A DNA stretch of 59,567 nucleotides, taken from NCBI GenBank assembly GCA_014359765.1, contig JACIYT010000016.1, positions 1 through 59,567 of the forward strand. The letters run 5' to 3'. The position numbers were made by a program, and so were the translations under genes. The stretch is from Roseovarius sp. (GTDB lineage: Bacteria; Pseudomonadota; Alphaproteobacteria; Rhodobacterales; Rhodobacteraceae). How positions within the stretch are numbered: the first letter of the stretch is position 1; each line of letters opens with the position of its first letter. The notes under the pieces are model-generated. The model did no database searches and was not told the DNA's origin. It saw nothing but the letters and a program-made list of their open reading frames with translations. Shown one piece after another: positions 9,834-18,256 of this stretch.

Positions 9834-9863
9834 GGCCACGCCAGGGAGGAGGAGGGCGCGACC
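9834..9863 (-). ncRNA. ccsR1: CcsR1-like small RNA hairpin (CCUCCUCCC loop)
   Basis: A 9-bp stem (GGUCGCGCC with GGCGUGGCC in RNA) closes around a 12-base loop containing CUCCUCCUCCCU. Two stem positions pair only as G-U in the minus-strand RNA and would be C-A mismatches on the plus strand. It starts 15 bases after the DUF1127 stop codon, matching the ccaF1-ccsR order known from Rhodobacter sphaeroides. Confidence 0.82.
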
Positions 9864-9877
9864 GATTCCGTTGCGGT

Positions 9878-10099
9878 TCAGCGGCGGGTGCCGTAAACCG
9901 ATTCATATGCGACGCGCCGGATCTCGCTGCGATGCAGGCCGAGATCGGCCAGATCGCGCATCCCGAGTTCCGACATCTCGGCGACCGTGCGCCGATAGGC
10001 GCGATAATCGGCGATCCGCTGCATCGTGGCGTTGACGGCGCGGCGCAGCTCTTCGCCGACCGAGTCGGTGGCGTGGCGCGTGACAATCGACTGTGCCAT
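9878..10099 (-). CDS. ccaF1: DUF1127 small RNA-associated protein, CcaF1-like
   Basis: A 73-aa basic protein. Its C-terminal half (YRAYRRTVAEMSELGMRDLADLGLHRSEI) is a DUF1127 domain, the arginine-rich YjiS-like helix pair. In Rhodobacter sphaeroides the DUF1127 protein CcaF1 is an RNA-binding protein encoded directly upstream of the CcsR1-4 small RNAs and co-transcribed with them. The same arrangement, size and strand are seen here. The ATG at 10099 has an AAGGAT ribosome binding site; a longer frame upstream overlaps the promoter and is rejected. Expression is probably under RpoH-type stress control, given the promoter upstream. Confidence 0.9.
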   Translation of the reverse strand: MAQSIVTRHATDSVGEELRRAVNATMQRIADYRAYRRTVAEMSELGMRDLADLGLHRSEIRRVAYESVYGTRR

Positions 10100-10165
10100 G
10101 TTCGTATCCTTGCGGTTCTCTTCGTGCTCGGGGGGCGCCAGCGCCTCCGTCGCTCGTTGTTGATC

Positions 10166-10195
10166 CGAAGATAGCCGGTTTCTGCGCCTGAACAA
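10166..10195 (-). promoter_or_regulatory. RpoH-type (heat shock/oxidative stress) promoter of ccaF1
   Basis: The minus strand reads TTG (10193-10195), 18 bases, then CTATCTTCG (10166-10174). This closely fits the alphaproteobacterial RpoH consensus (CTTG, 17-18 bases, CYTATNTNNG). It lies 67 bases upstream of the ccaF1 start. The R. sphaeroides locus is known to be driven by RpoHI/RpoHII, which supports the call. Confidence 0.7.
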
Positions 10196-10260
10196 TGCCT
10201 GCGATCAGCAATGCTGCCATGCAGAAACCGCATGGGTGGGCAAAGCCCCTGAAAAACCGT

Positions 10261-10330
10261 CAGAAATTGACCCAAAACCGTACAAATGAACGAATTTCTG
10301 GCACATCATGCCCCTTGTCAGGGCAGGATG
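10261..10330. other. AT-rich intergenic stretch with two inverted repeats
   Basis: The 335-base gap 10100-10434 holds no gene. Besides the ccaF1 promoter it contains an 8-bp inverted repeat (CAGAAATT at 10261-10268, AATTTCTG at 10293-10300) and a hairpin with a 10-bp stem carrying one mismatch (10304-10313 with 10321-10330, 7-base loop). The region is visibly less GC-rich than its surroundings. Regulatory sites or an unannotated small RNA are possible, but neither is demonstrated. Confidence 0.3.
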
Positions 10331-10338
10331 CCTCCGAT

Positions 10339-10367
10339 TTGCACATCTTTGCAAGCGCAGCAAATAC
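10339..10367 (+). promoter_or_regulatory. Weak candidate promoter for the L,D-transpeptidase gene
   Basis: TTGCAC (10339-10344) and AAATAC (10362-10367) are 17 bases apart and end 67 bases upstream of the ATG at 10435. Both hexamers deviate from consensus. Confidence 0.3.
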
Positions 10368-10434
10368 CCCAGCCCGCCAGTGCTGCGCGCAGCTATCGGC
10401 TGGACCGCCACGGCGAACATGCTAGGACGGTGCC

Positions 10435-10983
10435 ATGACGCCGAACGATCTGCTCCTGACCCCGGTCGGCCTGCGATTTCAGGGCCGGCTCCATCCCTGC
10501 ACCATCGGGCGGGGCGGGATCTCGATGGCCAAGCGCGAGGGCGACGGCGCGACGCCCGCGGGCTGCCACCGCATCGTGGCGATGCTCTACCGTCCCGACC
10601 GCATGGCGCCACCCGCCGACTGGGCAGTGCCGATCCGGCCGAATGACCTGTGGTCGGACGATCCCGATCACGAGGCCTATAACCAGATGGTGCGCGCCCC
10701 TTATCCCCATGGCCACGAGGTGCTGCGCCGCGCCGATCCGCTCTATGATCTGGTGATCGTCACCGACTGGAACTGGCCCCATGCCGTGCGCGGGCGCGGT
10801 TCGTGCATCTTCCTGCATCGCTGGCGGCGGCCCGGCTATCCCACGGCGGGCTGCGTCGCGCTCGATCCCTGCCACCTGCGGCGAATCGCGGCCCGGCTGC
10901 GCCCCGGCGCGCGGCTGATCGTGCCCCCGCGCCAGAGCGTGTCGCGTTCATCCGCATTCACCCAGCCCGCTCCAACCTGTTGA
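10435..10983 (+). CDS. L,D-transpeptidase catalytic (YkuD) domain protein
   Basis: YkuD-fold enzymes make or remodel 3-3 cross-links in peptidoglycan or attach proteins to it. The 182-aa product contains the active-site signature HRWRRPGYPTAGCVAL, with the conserved histidine at about residue 128 and the catalytic cysteine at about residue 140. The upstream part (GRGGISMAKREGDGATPAGCHRI) matches the substrate-loop region of small alphaproteobacterial members. No signal peptide or membrane anchor is visible at either possible start, which is odd for an enzyme acting on the cell wall. It stands alone and is convergent with the yggS-type gene after 19 bases. Confidence 0.88.
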   Translation: MTPNDLLLTPVGLRFQGRLHPCTIGRGGISMAKREGDGATPAGCHRIVAMLYRPDRMAPPADWAVPIRPNDLWSDDPDHEAYNQMVRAPYPHGHEVLRRADPLYDLVIVTDWNWPHAVRGRGSCIFLHRWRRPGYPTAGCVALDPCHLRRIAARLRPGARLIVPPRQSVSRSSAFTQPAPTC

Positions 10984-11002
10984 TTTCGCGTGTGGGAGGA
11001 GC

Positions 11003-11689
11003 TCAAAACCGGTTCCCACTTCCGGGCAACAGGCCCTCGCCCTCCTCTCGCGCGCCAAAGATCGCCGAGCCCACGCGCACATGGGTCGCGCCCTGGGCGA
11101 TGGCGCGCTCGAAATCGGCGCTCATGCCCATCGACAGCCCCGAAAGACCATTGCGCGCCGCCAGTTTCGCCAGCAGCGCGAAATGCAGGCTCGGCTCCTC
11201 GTCCACCGGCGGGATGCACATGAGGCCCCTGACCGGCAGATCGAGCGCCCGGCATTCGGCCACGAAGGCATCCGTCTCGCCCGGCGCGACCCCGGCCTTC
11301 TGCGGCTCCTCGCCGGTATTCACCTGGATGAAGAGATCGGGGCAACTCCCCCTCTCCTGCGCCAGCCGCGCCAGCGTCTGTGCCAGTCTGGGCCGGTCCA
11401 GCGAATGAATCGCGTCGAACATCCCGACCGCCTGACGCGCCTTGTTGGTCTGCAACGGGCCGATGAGATGCAGCGAGATCCCGTCATATCGCGCCTGGAA
11501 CGGCGGCCAGCGCCCTGCCGCCTCCTGCACGCGGTTCTCGCCAAAGACGCGGTGGCCCTGTTCCAGCACCGCCGCGACCCGCGCCGCGGGCTGCACCTTG
11601 GAGACGGCGATCAGCGTCACGCTGCCGGGCGCGCGCCCCGCCGCCGCCTCTGCCTGCCTGATCCGCGCGGTGATCTCGTTCAGCCCCAC
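11003..11689 (-). CDS. PLP homeostasis protein, YggS family
   Basis: Pyridoxal-phosphate-binding protein of the YggS/PROSC family, thought to manage free PLP and amino-acid/keto-acid balance. The 228-aa product has the PLP lysine in LIAVSKVQP (residue 31), the FGENRVQEAAGRW motif, HLIGPLQTNKAR, FIQVNTGEEPQKAG, GLMCIPP, GLSMGMSADFERAI and the C-terminal GATHVRVGSAIFG. I choose a GTG start at 11689 because a GGGGAGG ribosome binding site sits six bases ahead; an ATG further upstream (11737) would add 16 unconserved residues. It is divergent from the DUF3576 lipoprotein gene. Confidence 0.95.
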   Translation of the reverse strand: MGLNEITARIRQAEAAAGRAPGSVTLIAVSKVQPAARVAAVLEQGHRVFGENRVQEAAGRWPPFQARYDGISLHLIGPLQTNKARQAVGMFDAIHSLDRPRLAQTLARLAQERGSCPDLFIQVNTGEEPQKAGVAPGETDAFVAECRALDLPVRGLMCIPPVDEEPSLHFALLAKLAARNGLSGLSMGMSADFERAIAQGATHVRVGSAIFGAREEGEGLLPGSGNRF

Positions 11690-11767
11690 CTTGTGCCTCC
11701 CCCGTGCGATTCCCGCCCCCTGAGTGCCATGCGCCACGGGCCGCGTGCAAGGCCCCGCGCATCAGGC

Positions 11768-11796
11768 TTGCCGATGCGGCACGGCTTGGATAGTAG
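11768..11796 (+). promoter_or_regulatory. Candidate sigma-70 promoter for the DUF3576 lipoprotein gene
   Basis: TTGCCG (11768-11773) and TAGTAG (11791-11796) are separated by 17 bases and end 25 bases before the ATG at 11822. Confidence 0.4.
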
Positions 11797-11821
11797 GGGA
11801 GAAACAATCCCGGACGGTGCC

Positions 11822-12301
11822 ATGATCTCCTCGCGTCTCAAACTCCTCGGCCTGACCACGGCCTGTCTCGCGGTGCTCGGCGGGTGCGGCGGATTCAAGA
11901 ACGCGCGGCTGGACGAGGAGGCCATGCGCGTCAAGAGCGGGCGCGAGGCGCGCCGTGATCCGGCGGAGGGCTCGTTGCTCGATGCGTTCCGCGGGGGGCG
12001 CGACACTGTCAAGGTCAACCGCTTCTTGTGGACTGCGGCGCTCGATGTGCTGAATTTCCTGCCGATCGAGGCGGCCGATCCCTTCACCGGCGTGATCTCT
12101 ACCGGCTATGGTGTGCCGCCGGGCGGCGGAGAGGCCTATCGCGCGACGGTGCTGATCAGCGATCCCGCGCTCGACGCGCGCGCGCTCAAGGTCGCGCTCC
12201 AGACGCGGCGCGGCCCGGTCGATGCCGCGACCACCCGCGCGGTCGAGGATGCGATCCTCAATCGCGCACGGCAATTGCGCATCGAGGCCGCCAGGTTCTG
12301 A
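11822..12301 (+). CDS. DUF3576 family lipoprotein
   Basis: Alphaproteobacterial lipoprotein family without an assigned role. The 159-aa product has a lipoprotein signal peptide with lipobox VLGGC (lipidated Cys22), then a body containing VNRFLWTAALDVLNFLPIEAADPFTGVISTGY and a conserved C-terminal ARQLRIEA segment, which fit DUF3576. In related genomes this gene commonly precedes leuS-lptE-holA, hinting at an envelope role. Here a minus-strand glycosyltransferase gene is wedged between it and leuS. The ATG at 11822 directly starts the signal peptide. Confidence 0.85.
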   Translation: MISSRLKLLGLTTACLAVLGGCGGFKNARLDEEAMRVKSGREARRDPAEGSLLDAFRGGRDTVKVNRFLWTAALDVLNFLPIEAADPFTGVISTGYGVPPGGGEAYRATVLISDPALDARALKVALQTRRGPVDAATTRAVEDAILNRARQLRIEAARF

Positions 12302-13540
12302 TCACCGGCCGGCGATTTCCCGGACCCAGGCGTGCTGGCGCGGCAGGCAGATGCGGTGCAGATCGTATCGCTCCTGAATGCGTCGCCGCGACGCCGCGCC
12401 AAGCGCCGCGCGCGCCTGCGGATCCTCGAGCAGCGCGCAGATCTCGGCCACCAGCGCCCCGGTGTCGAAGAAATCGACCAGCCGCCCGGTTTCGCCATCG
12501 GTGATCACCTCGCGCACCGGGGCGGTATCGCAGGCAACGATCGCCGCGCCACAGGCCATCGCCTCCATCAATGACCAGCTCAGCACGAAGGGATAACTGA
12601 GATAGACATGCACGCGGCTCACCTGCAACAGCCGTAAAAAGCGGTCATAGGGAATGCGGCCCAGGAAATGCACGCGGTTCCAGTCGGGCGTGGCGATGCG
12701 CCCGCGCACCTCGTCGATGAAGATCTGTTTCCAGGTCTGTCCCTTGGGCGGGCGCGCGCCATAGCTCACCTCGTCGCCGCCGACGATCAGCACGCGCGCC
12801 TGTGGCCGCTCGCGCAGGAGGCGCGGCAGCGCGCGCATGAAGATGTGATAGCCGCGATAGGGCTCGAGATTGCGATTGACGAAGGTGATGACCTCGTCGG
12901 CGCGGCTGAGCGTGCCCGCGCCCTCCAGCTCGAATTGCACCGACGGGTCGGGGCAGGCGGTGAGCGTGTCAATGCCGTCATGGCTGACGGTGATGCGCTC
13001 GCGGAAGGGCTGCGGAAAGGTATCGGCCTGAAAGCGCGTCGGGCTGATGCCACCATGGGCCTCGGCGAAATGCAGGTGATTGTTGATGTTCTTCATGCGG
13101 ATGCGCAGCGGCTCGGCCTCGGGCTCACGCAGCGGGAATTCAGGGTCAAAGCCCAGATGCGGCCACTCGGCGACGTGGTAGAGCTCGCAATAAAGCCCCA
13201 GCCGCGCCTCGGGCCACAGATCGCGCAGAAAGAGCGATTCGCCCCAGCCGGGATGGGCAAGGATGAGATCGGGCGCATAGCCGCGCGCCTTCAGCGCCCG
13301 CGCCGCGCGCCAGCACGCCTCGCCGCGGGTGAGCTTGGTGTCGAAATCCACCAGCCACGGGTGCAGCGCCTGCCCCTCGCGTTTGGGCAGCGCATAGGGG
13401 ATCACCCGCACGCCCTGCCATGTCATTGCCTCCTTCACCCGGAGCGTGAGCGCCACGCAATGATGCCCCTGCCGCGCCAGCAGCGGCGCGAGATGCTTGT
13501 ATTGGCCGGGGAAATTCTGATGGATGAAGAGGATTTTCAT
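12302..13540 (-). CDS. Glycosyltransferase family 4 (GT-B) protein
   Basis: Likely transfers a sugar from a nucleotide donor to an envelope glycan or lipid; the acceptor is unknown. The 412-aa product has a GT-B layout. The N-terminal domain starts [22 protein letters not shown], and the C-terminal donor-binding domain contains [50 protein letters not shown] and the EX7E-like stretch [26 protein letters not shown]. The ATG at 13540 begins the first beta strand. It lies antisense between DUF3576 and leuS, abutting the DUF3576 stop, and looks like an insertion into an otherwise conserved gene order. Confidence 0.9.
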   Translation of the reverse strand: MKILFIHQNFPGQYKHLAPLLARQGHHCVALTLRVKEAMTWQGVRVIPYALPKREGQALHPWLVDFDTKLTRGEACWRAARALKARGYAPDLILAHPGWGESLFLRDLWPEARLGLYCELYHVAEWPHLGFDPEFPLREPEAEPLRIRMKNINNHLHFAEAHGGISPTRFQADTFPQPFRERITVSHDGIDTLTACPDPSVQFELEGAGTLSRADEVITFVNRNLEPYRGYHIFMRALPRLLRERPQARVLIVGGDEVSYGARPPKGQTWKQIFIDEVRGRIATPDWNRVHFLGRIPYDRFLRLLQVSRVHVYLSYPFVLSWSLMEAMACGAAIVACDTAPVREVITDGETGRLVDFFDTGALVAEICALLEDPQARAALGAASRRRIQERYDLHRICLPRQHAWVREIAGR

Positions 13541-13570
13541 GGATATGCCTGCGCCCTGCCCTGTGGCGGT

Positions 13571-13576
13571 TATAAT
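13571..13576 (+). promoter_or_regulatory. Candidate -10 box upstream of leuS
   Basis: A consensus TATAAT lies 115 bases upstream of the leuS ATG in a GC-rich context. No convincing -35 box is seen at 16-18 bases, so this is weak evidence. Confidence 0.25.
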
Positions 13577-13691
13577 CGGGCGCCCGCCCCCCGCAAACCC
13601 CGGCTTCGCGGCACCTCGGCACTGGACCAGGCCAGCCGAAGCGCCTATCACCCCTGCCAACACCGAAACGACAGTCAGAAAGGCCCGGCCC

Positions 13692-16238
13692 ATGTCGCGC
13701 TATTCCCCCGCCGAGATCGAAGCGAAATGGCAAGAGGCCTGGGACGAGGCCGGGATCTTTGTCGCGCGCCGCGATGCCGCAAAGCCGAAATATTACGTGC
13801 TCGAGATGTTCCCCTACCCCTCGGGGCGCATCCATATGGGCCATGTGCGCAATTACACGATGGGCGACGTGGTCGCCCGCCACAAGATCGCCACCGGCCA
13901 TAACGTCCTGCACCCGATGGGATGGGACGCCTTCGGGATGCCCGCCGAAAATGCCGCGATGGCCTCCGGCGGCCACCCAAGGGACTGGACCTATGGCAAT
14001 ATCCGCGACATGCGCGCCCAGATGAAGCCCCTCGGCCTCTCGATCGACTGGAGCCGCGAATTCGCCACCTGCGCTCCCGAATATTACGGCCAGCAGCAGG
14101 CGCTGTTTCTCGATTTCCTGGAAAAGGGCCTCGTCTATCGCAAGAACGCGGTGGTGAACTGGGACCCGGTCGATATGACCGTTCTGGCCAACGAGCAGGT
14201 GATCGACGGCAAGGGCTGGCGTTCGGGCGCCGAGGTGGAGCGGCGCGAACTCACGCAATGGTTCTTCCGCATTTCCGATTTCGCAGGCGAATTGCGCGAT
14301 GCGCTCGACGGGCTCGAGAACTGGCCGGCCAAGGTGCGCACGATGCAGGAGAACTGGATCGGGCGGTCGCGCGGGCTGCAATTCGCGTTTTCGCTGATCG
14401 ACGGGCCCGAGGGGCATGACCGGATCGAGGTCTACACCACCCGGCCCGACACGATGCTGGGGGCGTCGTTCCTCGGGATCTCGCCCGATCATCCGCTGGC
14501 CAGAGTGCTGGAGCGCGAGCGCGCGGATGTGGCGGAATTCCTGGCCGAGGCGCGCAAGGGCGGCACCACCGAGGAGGCGCTGGAAAAGGCCGAGAAACTC
14601 GGCTTCGATACCGGGCTCAGGGTGCGCCACCCCTTTGACAACGACTGCGAACTGCCGGTCTGGATCGCCAATTTCATCCTGATGGATTACGGCACCGGCG
14701 CGATCTACGGCGTGCCTGCGCACGATCAGCGCGACCATGATTTCGCGGTGAAATACGGCCTGCCGATCATCGACACGTTCCAGCCGCGCGAGGGCGCGCA
14801 TGACGTGACCGAGAGCCCCTATATCCCGCCGAAAACGGAGGTCGTGCGCTATACCCGCCCGCTGGCGGGCGGCGACATCCAGACCGGCGCCGAGGCCATC
14901 GACGCGGCCATCGCCCTTTGCGAGGCGCAGGGCGTGGGCCAGGGCGTGACCCGCTTTCGCCTGCGCGACTGGGGCCTCTCGCGGCAGCGCTACTGGGGCT
15001 GTCCCATCCCTGTGGTGCATTGCGACAGCTGCGGCGTGGTGCCGGAGAAAAAGGAAAACCTGCCCATCCGCCTGCCCGATGATGTGAGCTTCGATCAGCC
15101 GGGCAATCCGCTCGACCGGCACCCGACATGGACGAAATGCGCCTGCCCGGCCTGCGGCGCGCCCGCCCGGCGCGAGACCGACACGATGGATACATTCGTC
15201 GATTCAAGCTGGTATTACGCCCGCTTCACCGCGCCCCGCGCCACCACGCCCACCGATCTGGCCGAGGCCGATTACTGGATGAACGTGGACCAGTATATCG
15301 GCGGGATCGAGCACGCGATCCTGCACCTTCTCTATTCGCGCTTCTTCGCCCGCGCGATGCATATCTGCGGCCACCTGCCCGCCAAGGCGATAGAGCCGTT
15401 TGACGCGCTCTTTACCCAAGGCATGGTGACGCACGAGATCTACCAGACGCGGGATGCCAAGGGCCGCCCGGTCTATCATCTGCCCGAAGATGTCACCGAT
15501 GGCCGCCTTGCCGACGGCACCGAGGTCGAAATCATTCCCTCCGCCAAGATGTCGAAATCCAAGAAGAACGTCGTCGATCCCTCGACCATCATCGCGCAAT
15601 ACGGGGCCGATACCGCGCGCTGGTTCGTCCTGTCGGACAGCCCGCCCGAGCGCGACGTGGAATGGACCGCCGCAGGCGCTGAGGCCGCGCATCGCCACCT
15701 CGCCCGTGTCTGGCGGCTGGCATCCGAGATCGCCACCGCCCCCGAGACGGCCGCGCCAGAGGCCGACGAGGCGCTCCTGCGCGAGATGCACAAGACCATC
15801 GACGAGGTGTCCAGAGGCGTCGAATCCTTCGGCTTCAACGCCGCGATCGCGCGGCTCTATGCCTTTACCAACACTCTGGCCCGGTCACAGGCCGGCCGGG
15901 AGACGAAGCGCACGGCCATGCGCGCCCTCGCGCAGCTCATGGCGCCGATGACACCGCATCTGGCCGAGGAAATCTGGGCCATGCTGGGCGGCGTGGGCCT
16001 TGTCGCCACCGCGCCCTGGCCCATGGCCGACCCGGCCATGCTCATCGACGAGACGGTGACCCTGCCCATCCAGATCAACGGCAAGCGGCGCGCCGAGATC
16101 ACCGTGCCGCGCGAGATGGCGAAATCCGAGGTTGAAAAGGCCGCACTCGCCCATGATGCTGTGCAGAAGGCGCTCGAGGGGGCCGCGCCGAAGAAGGTCA
16201 TCGTTGTCCCCGGACGGATCGTGAATGTCGTCATCTGA
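13692..16238 (+). CDS. leuS: Leucine-tRNA ligase
   Basis: Class I aminoacyl-tRNA synthetase that charges tRNA-Leu. The 848-aa product begins [20 protein letters not shown] and has the HIGH-type motif [10 protein letters not shown] with NYTMGDV near residue 45, the CP1 editing domain ([41 protein letters not shown]), a zinc-ribbon-like CDSCG / CPACG pair, the WYARFTAP and [16 protein letters not shown] segments, KMSKS at residues 619-623, and the C-terminal [11 protein letters not shown] domain. The ATG at 13692 matches family N-termini; the open frame upstream is not conserved. Its stop overlaps the lptE start by 14 bases, indicating an operon with lptE and holA. Confidence 0.98.
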   Translation: MSRYSPAEIEAKWQEAWDEAGIFVARRDAAKPKYYVLEMFPYPSGRIHMGHVRNYTMGDVVARHKIATGHNVLHPMGWDAFGMPAENAAMASGGHPRDWTYGNIRDMRAQMKPLGLSIDWSREFATCAPEYYGQQQALFLDFLEKGLVYRKNAVVNWDPVDMTVLANEQVIDGKGWRSGAEVERRELTQWFFRISDFAGELRDALDGLENWPAKVRTMQENWIGRSRGLQFAFSLIDGPEGHDRIEVYTTRPDTMLGASFLGISPDHPLARVLERERADVAEFLAEARKGGTTEEALEKAEKLGFDTGLRVRHPFDNDCELPVWIANFILMDYGTGAIYGVPAHDQRDHDFAVKYGLPIIDTFQPREGAHDVTESPYIPPKTEVVRYTRPLAGGDIQTGAEAIDAAIALCEAQGVGQGVTRFRLRDWGLSRQRYWGCPIPVVHCDSCGVVPEKKENLPIRLPDDVSFDQPGNPLDRHPTWTKCACPACGAPARRETDTMDTFVDSSWYYARFTAPRATTPTDLAEADYWMNVDQYIGGIEHAILHLLYSRFFARAMHICGHLPAKAIEPFDALFTQGMVTHEIYQTRDAKGRPVYHLPEDVTDGRLADGTEVEIIPSAKMSKSKKNVVDPSTIIAQYGADTARWFVLSDSPPERDVEWTAAGAEAAHRHLARVWRLASEIATAPETAAPEADEALLREMHKTIDEVSRGVESFGFNAAIARLYAFTNTLARSQAGRETKRTAMRALAQLMAPMTPHLAEEIWAMLGGVGLVATAPWPMADPAMLIDETVTLPIQINGKRRAEITVPREMAKSEVEKAALAHDAVQKALEGAAPKKVIVVPGRIVNVVI

Positions 16239-16716
16239 CCGCCGTCTGTTCCTGCTCTCGGGTCTCGCGATGTTGGCGGGCTGCGGGTTCGCGCCCGCCT
16301 ATGCGCCGGGCGGCGGCGGGGCCGCGCTCATGGACCGGATCGAGATCGCACCGCCCGACACGCGGGCGGGCTTTTTGCTGACGCGGGAGCTCGAGACGCG
16401 GATCGGCAGGCCCGCGAACGCGCGCCATGTGCTCACCCCCGCGATCAGCCTGCGCCGGCAGGCGGTCTCCATCGACCGCAGCAACATCACCCTGCGCTAC
16501 AACCTCCTCGGGCGCGTGGATTATACCGTGCAGGACCGCGAGACCGAGGCGATCGTCGCCCGCGGCACGGTCGAGAACTTCACCGGCTATTCCACCTTCG
16601 GCACGCCGGTCGCCAACGAGGCCGCCGAGCGCGATGCCGAGGCGCGGCTGATGACCATGCTGGCCGACCAGCTTGTGACGCGCCTCGCCGCGACCCTGCG
16701 CGACCTGCCGCAATGA
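16225..16716 (+). CDS. lptE: LPS assembly lipoprotein LptE
   Basis: Outer-membrane lipoprotein that plugs the LptD beta-barrel during lipopolysaccharide export. The 163-aa product has a lipoprotein signal with lipobox LAGC (Cys20) followed by [10 protein letters not shown], then the LptE-like pattern [48 protein letters not shown] and a C-terminal [16 protein letters not shown]. Its position between leuS and holA is the conserved proteobacterial location of lptE and strengthens the assignment. It overlaps leuS by 14 bases and holA by four bases, so translation is probably coupled. Confidence 0.92.
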   Translation: MSSSDRRLFLLSGLAMLAGCGFAPAYAPGGGGAALMDRIEIAPPDTRAGFLLTRELETRIGRPANARHVLTPAISLRRQAVSIDRSNITLRYNLLGRVDYTVQDRETEAIVARGTVENFTGYSTFGTPVANEAAERDAEARLMTMLADQLVTRLAATLRDLPQ

Positions 16717-17738
16717 AGCTCGCGCCCCGCGATGCGCCGCGCTATTTCGCCCGGCCCGATCCGGGACGCGCCGGGCTGCTGATCCATGGCGCGGACGCGA
16801 TGCGCGTGGCCTTGCGCCGGCAGGAGGTGGTCGCCGCCCTGCTGGGCCCCAATGCCGAGGAGGAGATGCGCCTGACGCGCCTGCCTGCCGCGGATCTGCG
16901 CCGCGATCCGGCACTGGTCATGGATGCGCTCAAGGCGCAGGGCTTCTTTCCCGGCCCGCGCGTGGCCCTCGTCGAGGACGCGACAGAGGCGCAGGCCGCG
17001 CCGATCCTGGCCGCGCTGGCCGAGTGGCGCGAGGGCGATGCGCAGATCGTCGTGACCGCCGGACAGCTCAAGGCCACGTCCAGACTGCGCAAGGCGTTCG
17101 AGACCCATCCCAACGCCTATGCCATCGGCATCTACGACGAACCGCCCTCGCGCGAGGAGGTGGAGGCGCTGCTGGCGCGCGCCGGGCTGCGCGATATTCC
17201 GGGGCCGGTCATGGGCGATCTTCTGGCGCTGTCGCGCGCACTCGATCCGGGCGATTTCCGGCAGACGGTGGAAAAGCTCGCGCTCTACAAGCGGGGCGAT
17301 GCCGCGCCGCTCTCGGCCGGAGATATCGCCGCCTGCGCGCCCGCCTCGACCGAGGCCGATCTCGACGACATCCTCGAAATCGTGGCCGAGGGGCGCACCG
17401 GCGAAATCGCGCCGGTGCTGCGGCGGCTCAAGGCGCAGGGGGTGCAGCCCGTCGGCCTCTGCATCGGGGCGGCGCGCCATTTCCGCGCGCTCTACACGGC
17501 GGCCTCCGATCCGGGCGGGGCGGCGCAGGGCATCAACCGGCTGCGCCCGCCGGTCTTTGGCCCCCGCCGCGACCGGATGCTGCGCCAGGCGCAGGGCTGG
17601 GGCGCGGCGCGGCTCGAACAGGCCCTGAGCATCCTGACCGAGACCGATCTCACACTGCGCTCGGCAGGGCAGCGCGCCCCCGAGATGGCGCTGGTGGAGC
17701 GCGCGCTCATCCGGCTGGCGATGCTGGCGCGACGGTGA
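16713..17738 (+). CDS. holA: DNA polymerase III subunit delta
   Basis: Clamp-loader subunit that opens the beta sliding clamp in the replisome. The 341-aa product shows the alphaproteobacterial HolA pattern: LLIHGADAMRVALRRQEVVAALLG near residue 23, the FFPGPRVALVEDAT strand, VVTAGQLKATSRLRKAFE, a three-helix AAA+ lid (LARAGLRDIPGPVMGDLLALSRALDPGDFRQTVEKLALY) and a helical C-terminal collar (LCIGAARHFRALYTAA, LEQALSILTETDLTLRS). The start overlaps the lptE stop (ATGA). It is the last gene of the leuS-lptE-holA operon. Confidence 0.94.
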   Translation: MKLAPRDAPRYFARPDPGRAGLLIHGADAMRVALRRQEVVAALLGPNAEEEMRLTRLPAADLRRDPALVMDALKAQGFFPGPRVALVEDATEAQAAPILAALAEWREGDAQIVVTAGQLKATSRLRKAFETHPNAYAIGIYDEPPSREEVEALLARAGLRDIPGPVMGDLLALSRALDPGDFRQTVEKLALYKRGDAAPLSAGDIAACAPASTEADLDDILEIVAEGRTGEIAPVLRRLKAQGVQPVGLCIGAARHFRALYTAASDPGGAAQGINRLRPPVFGPRRDRMLRQAQGWGAARLEQALSILTETDLTLRSAGQRAPEMALVERALIRLAMLARR

Positions 17739-17838
17739 ACTCCGTGATGGGGTGGCACCGGAATTGGAGAATGCGGCTTGATTGCTTGCGGGGGGCAGGT
17801 ATGCTCGTTTCTCATTCAGCAGTTACGGGATTGCCTCC

Positions 17839-18234
17839 ATGCATCATTCCTTGCTCTCCGCCGCCGCTATCGCGCTTGCCTTGAGCGGCACAAGTGCTTC
17901 TGCCGAGTTTTCCATCGCCTTTGAGTGGGGAAATATCCCCGCGTGCAATTCGGGCAGGCCCAATACAGTCGGCAGTCCTGCCTTCGTCCTGCGCGACGTG
18001 CCGCCGGGCACGACCTCGATCGAGTTCCGGCTCAAGGACCGCGATGCGCCGAATTACGATCACGGCGGCGCCAAGGTAAAGGTTGGCAGCGACGGCCAGT
18101 TGCCCTTCGGAGCCTTCAAATACAAGAGCCCGTGTCCGCCGGGTGGCGTGCATACCTATACCTGGACGGCAACAGCGCGCGCCGACCGGAAGGTTCTCGC
18201 GCGCGCGACGGCGAGCCGCAAATATCCCGAGTGA
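17839..18234 (+). CDS. Exported PEBP-like (YbhB/YbcL family) protein
   Basis: The 131-aa product begins with a signal peptide (MHHSLLSAAAIALALSGTSASA) and continues FSIAFEWGNIPACNSGRPN, VGSPAFVLRDVPPGTTSIEFRLKDRDAPNYDHGGAKV and CPPGGVHTYTWTATARA. The order SPxxxLxDVPxGTxSI, then DxDAPxxxHGG, then CPPGGxHxYxxT follows the phosphatidylethanolamine-binding-protein fold, with the aspartates and histidine of its anion pocket. Function is unknown; bacterial relatives are small periplasmic proteins. The start is uncertain because no strong ribosome binding site is seen; 17839 starts at the signal peptide. Base composition is slightly less GC-rich than its neighbours. Confidence 0.75.
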   Translation: MHHSLLSAAAIALALSGTSASAEFSIAFEWGNIPACNSGRPNTVGSPAFVLRDVPPGTTSIEFRLKDRDAPNYDHGGAKVKVGSDGQLPFGAFKYKSPCPPGGVHTYTWTATARADRKVLARATASRKYPE

Positions 18235-18256
18235 CCCGCGCGAGCGCATGGCGCGT

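Noticed and set aside
9678..9863. Four AGGGAGGAGGA repeats considered as a CRISPR array, or as a plus-strand CsrA/RsmA-type sponge with GGA loops
   Set aside because: Spacing is irregular and each repeat is in the loop of a different stem, so it is not CRISPR. Three G-U pairs exist only in the minus-strand RNA, which has CCUCCUCCC loops, so the GGA-loop reading is on the wrong strand.
13146..15122. 658-codon minus-strand open frame across leuS and the glycosyltransferase gene
   Set aside because: The leuS motifs (HIGH-type, editing domain) lie on the plus strand, and the part over the glycosyltransferase is out of its true frame.
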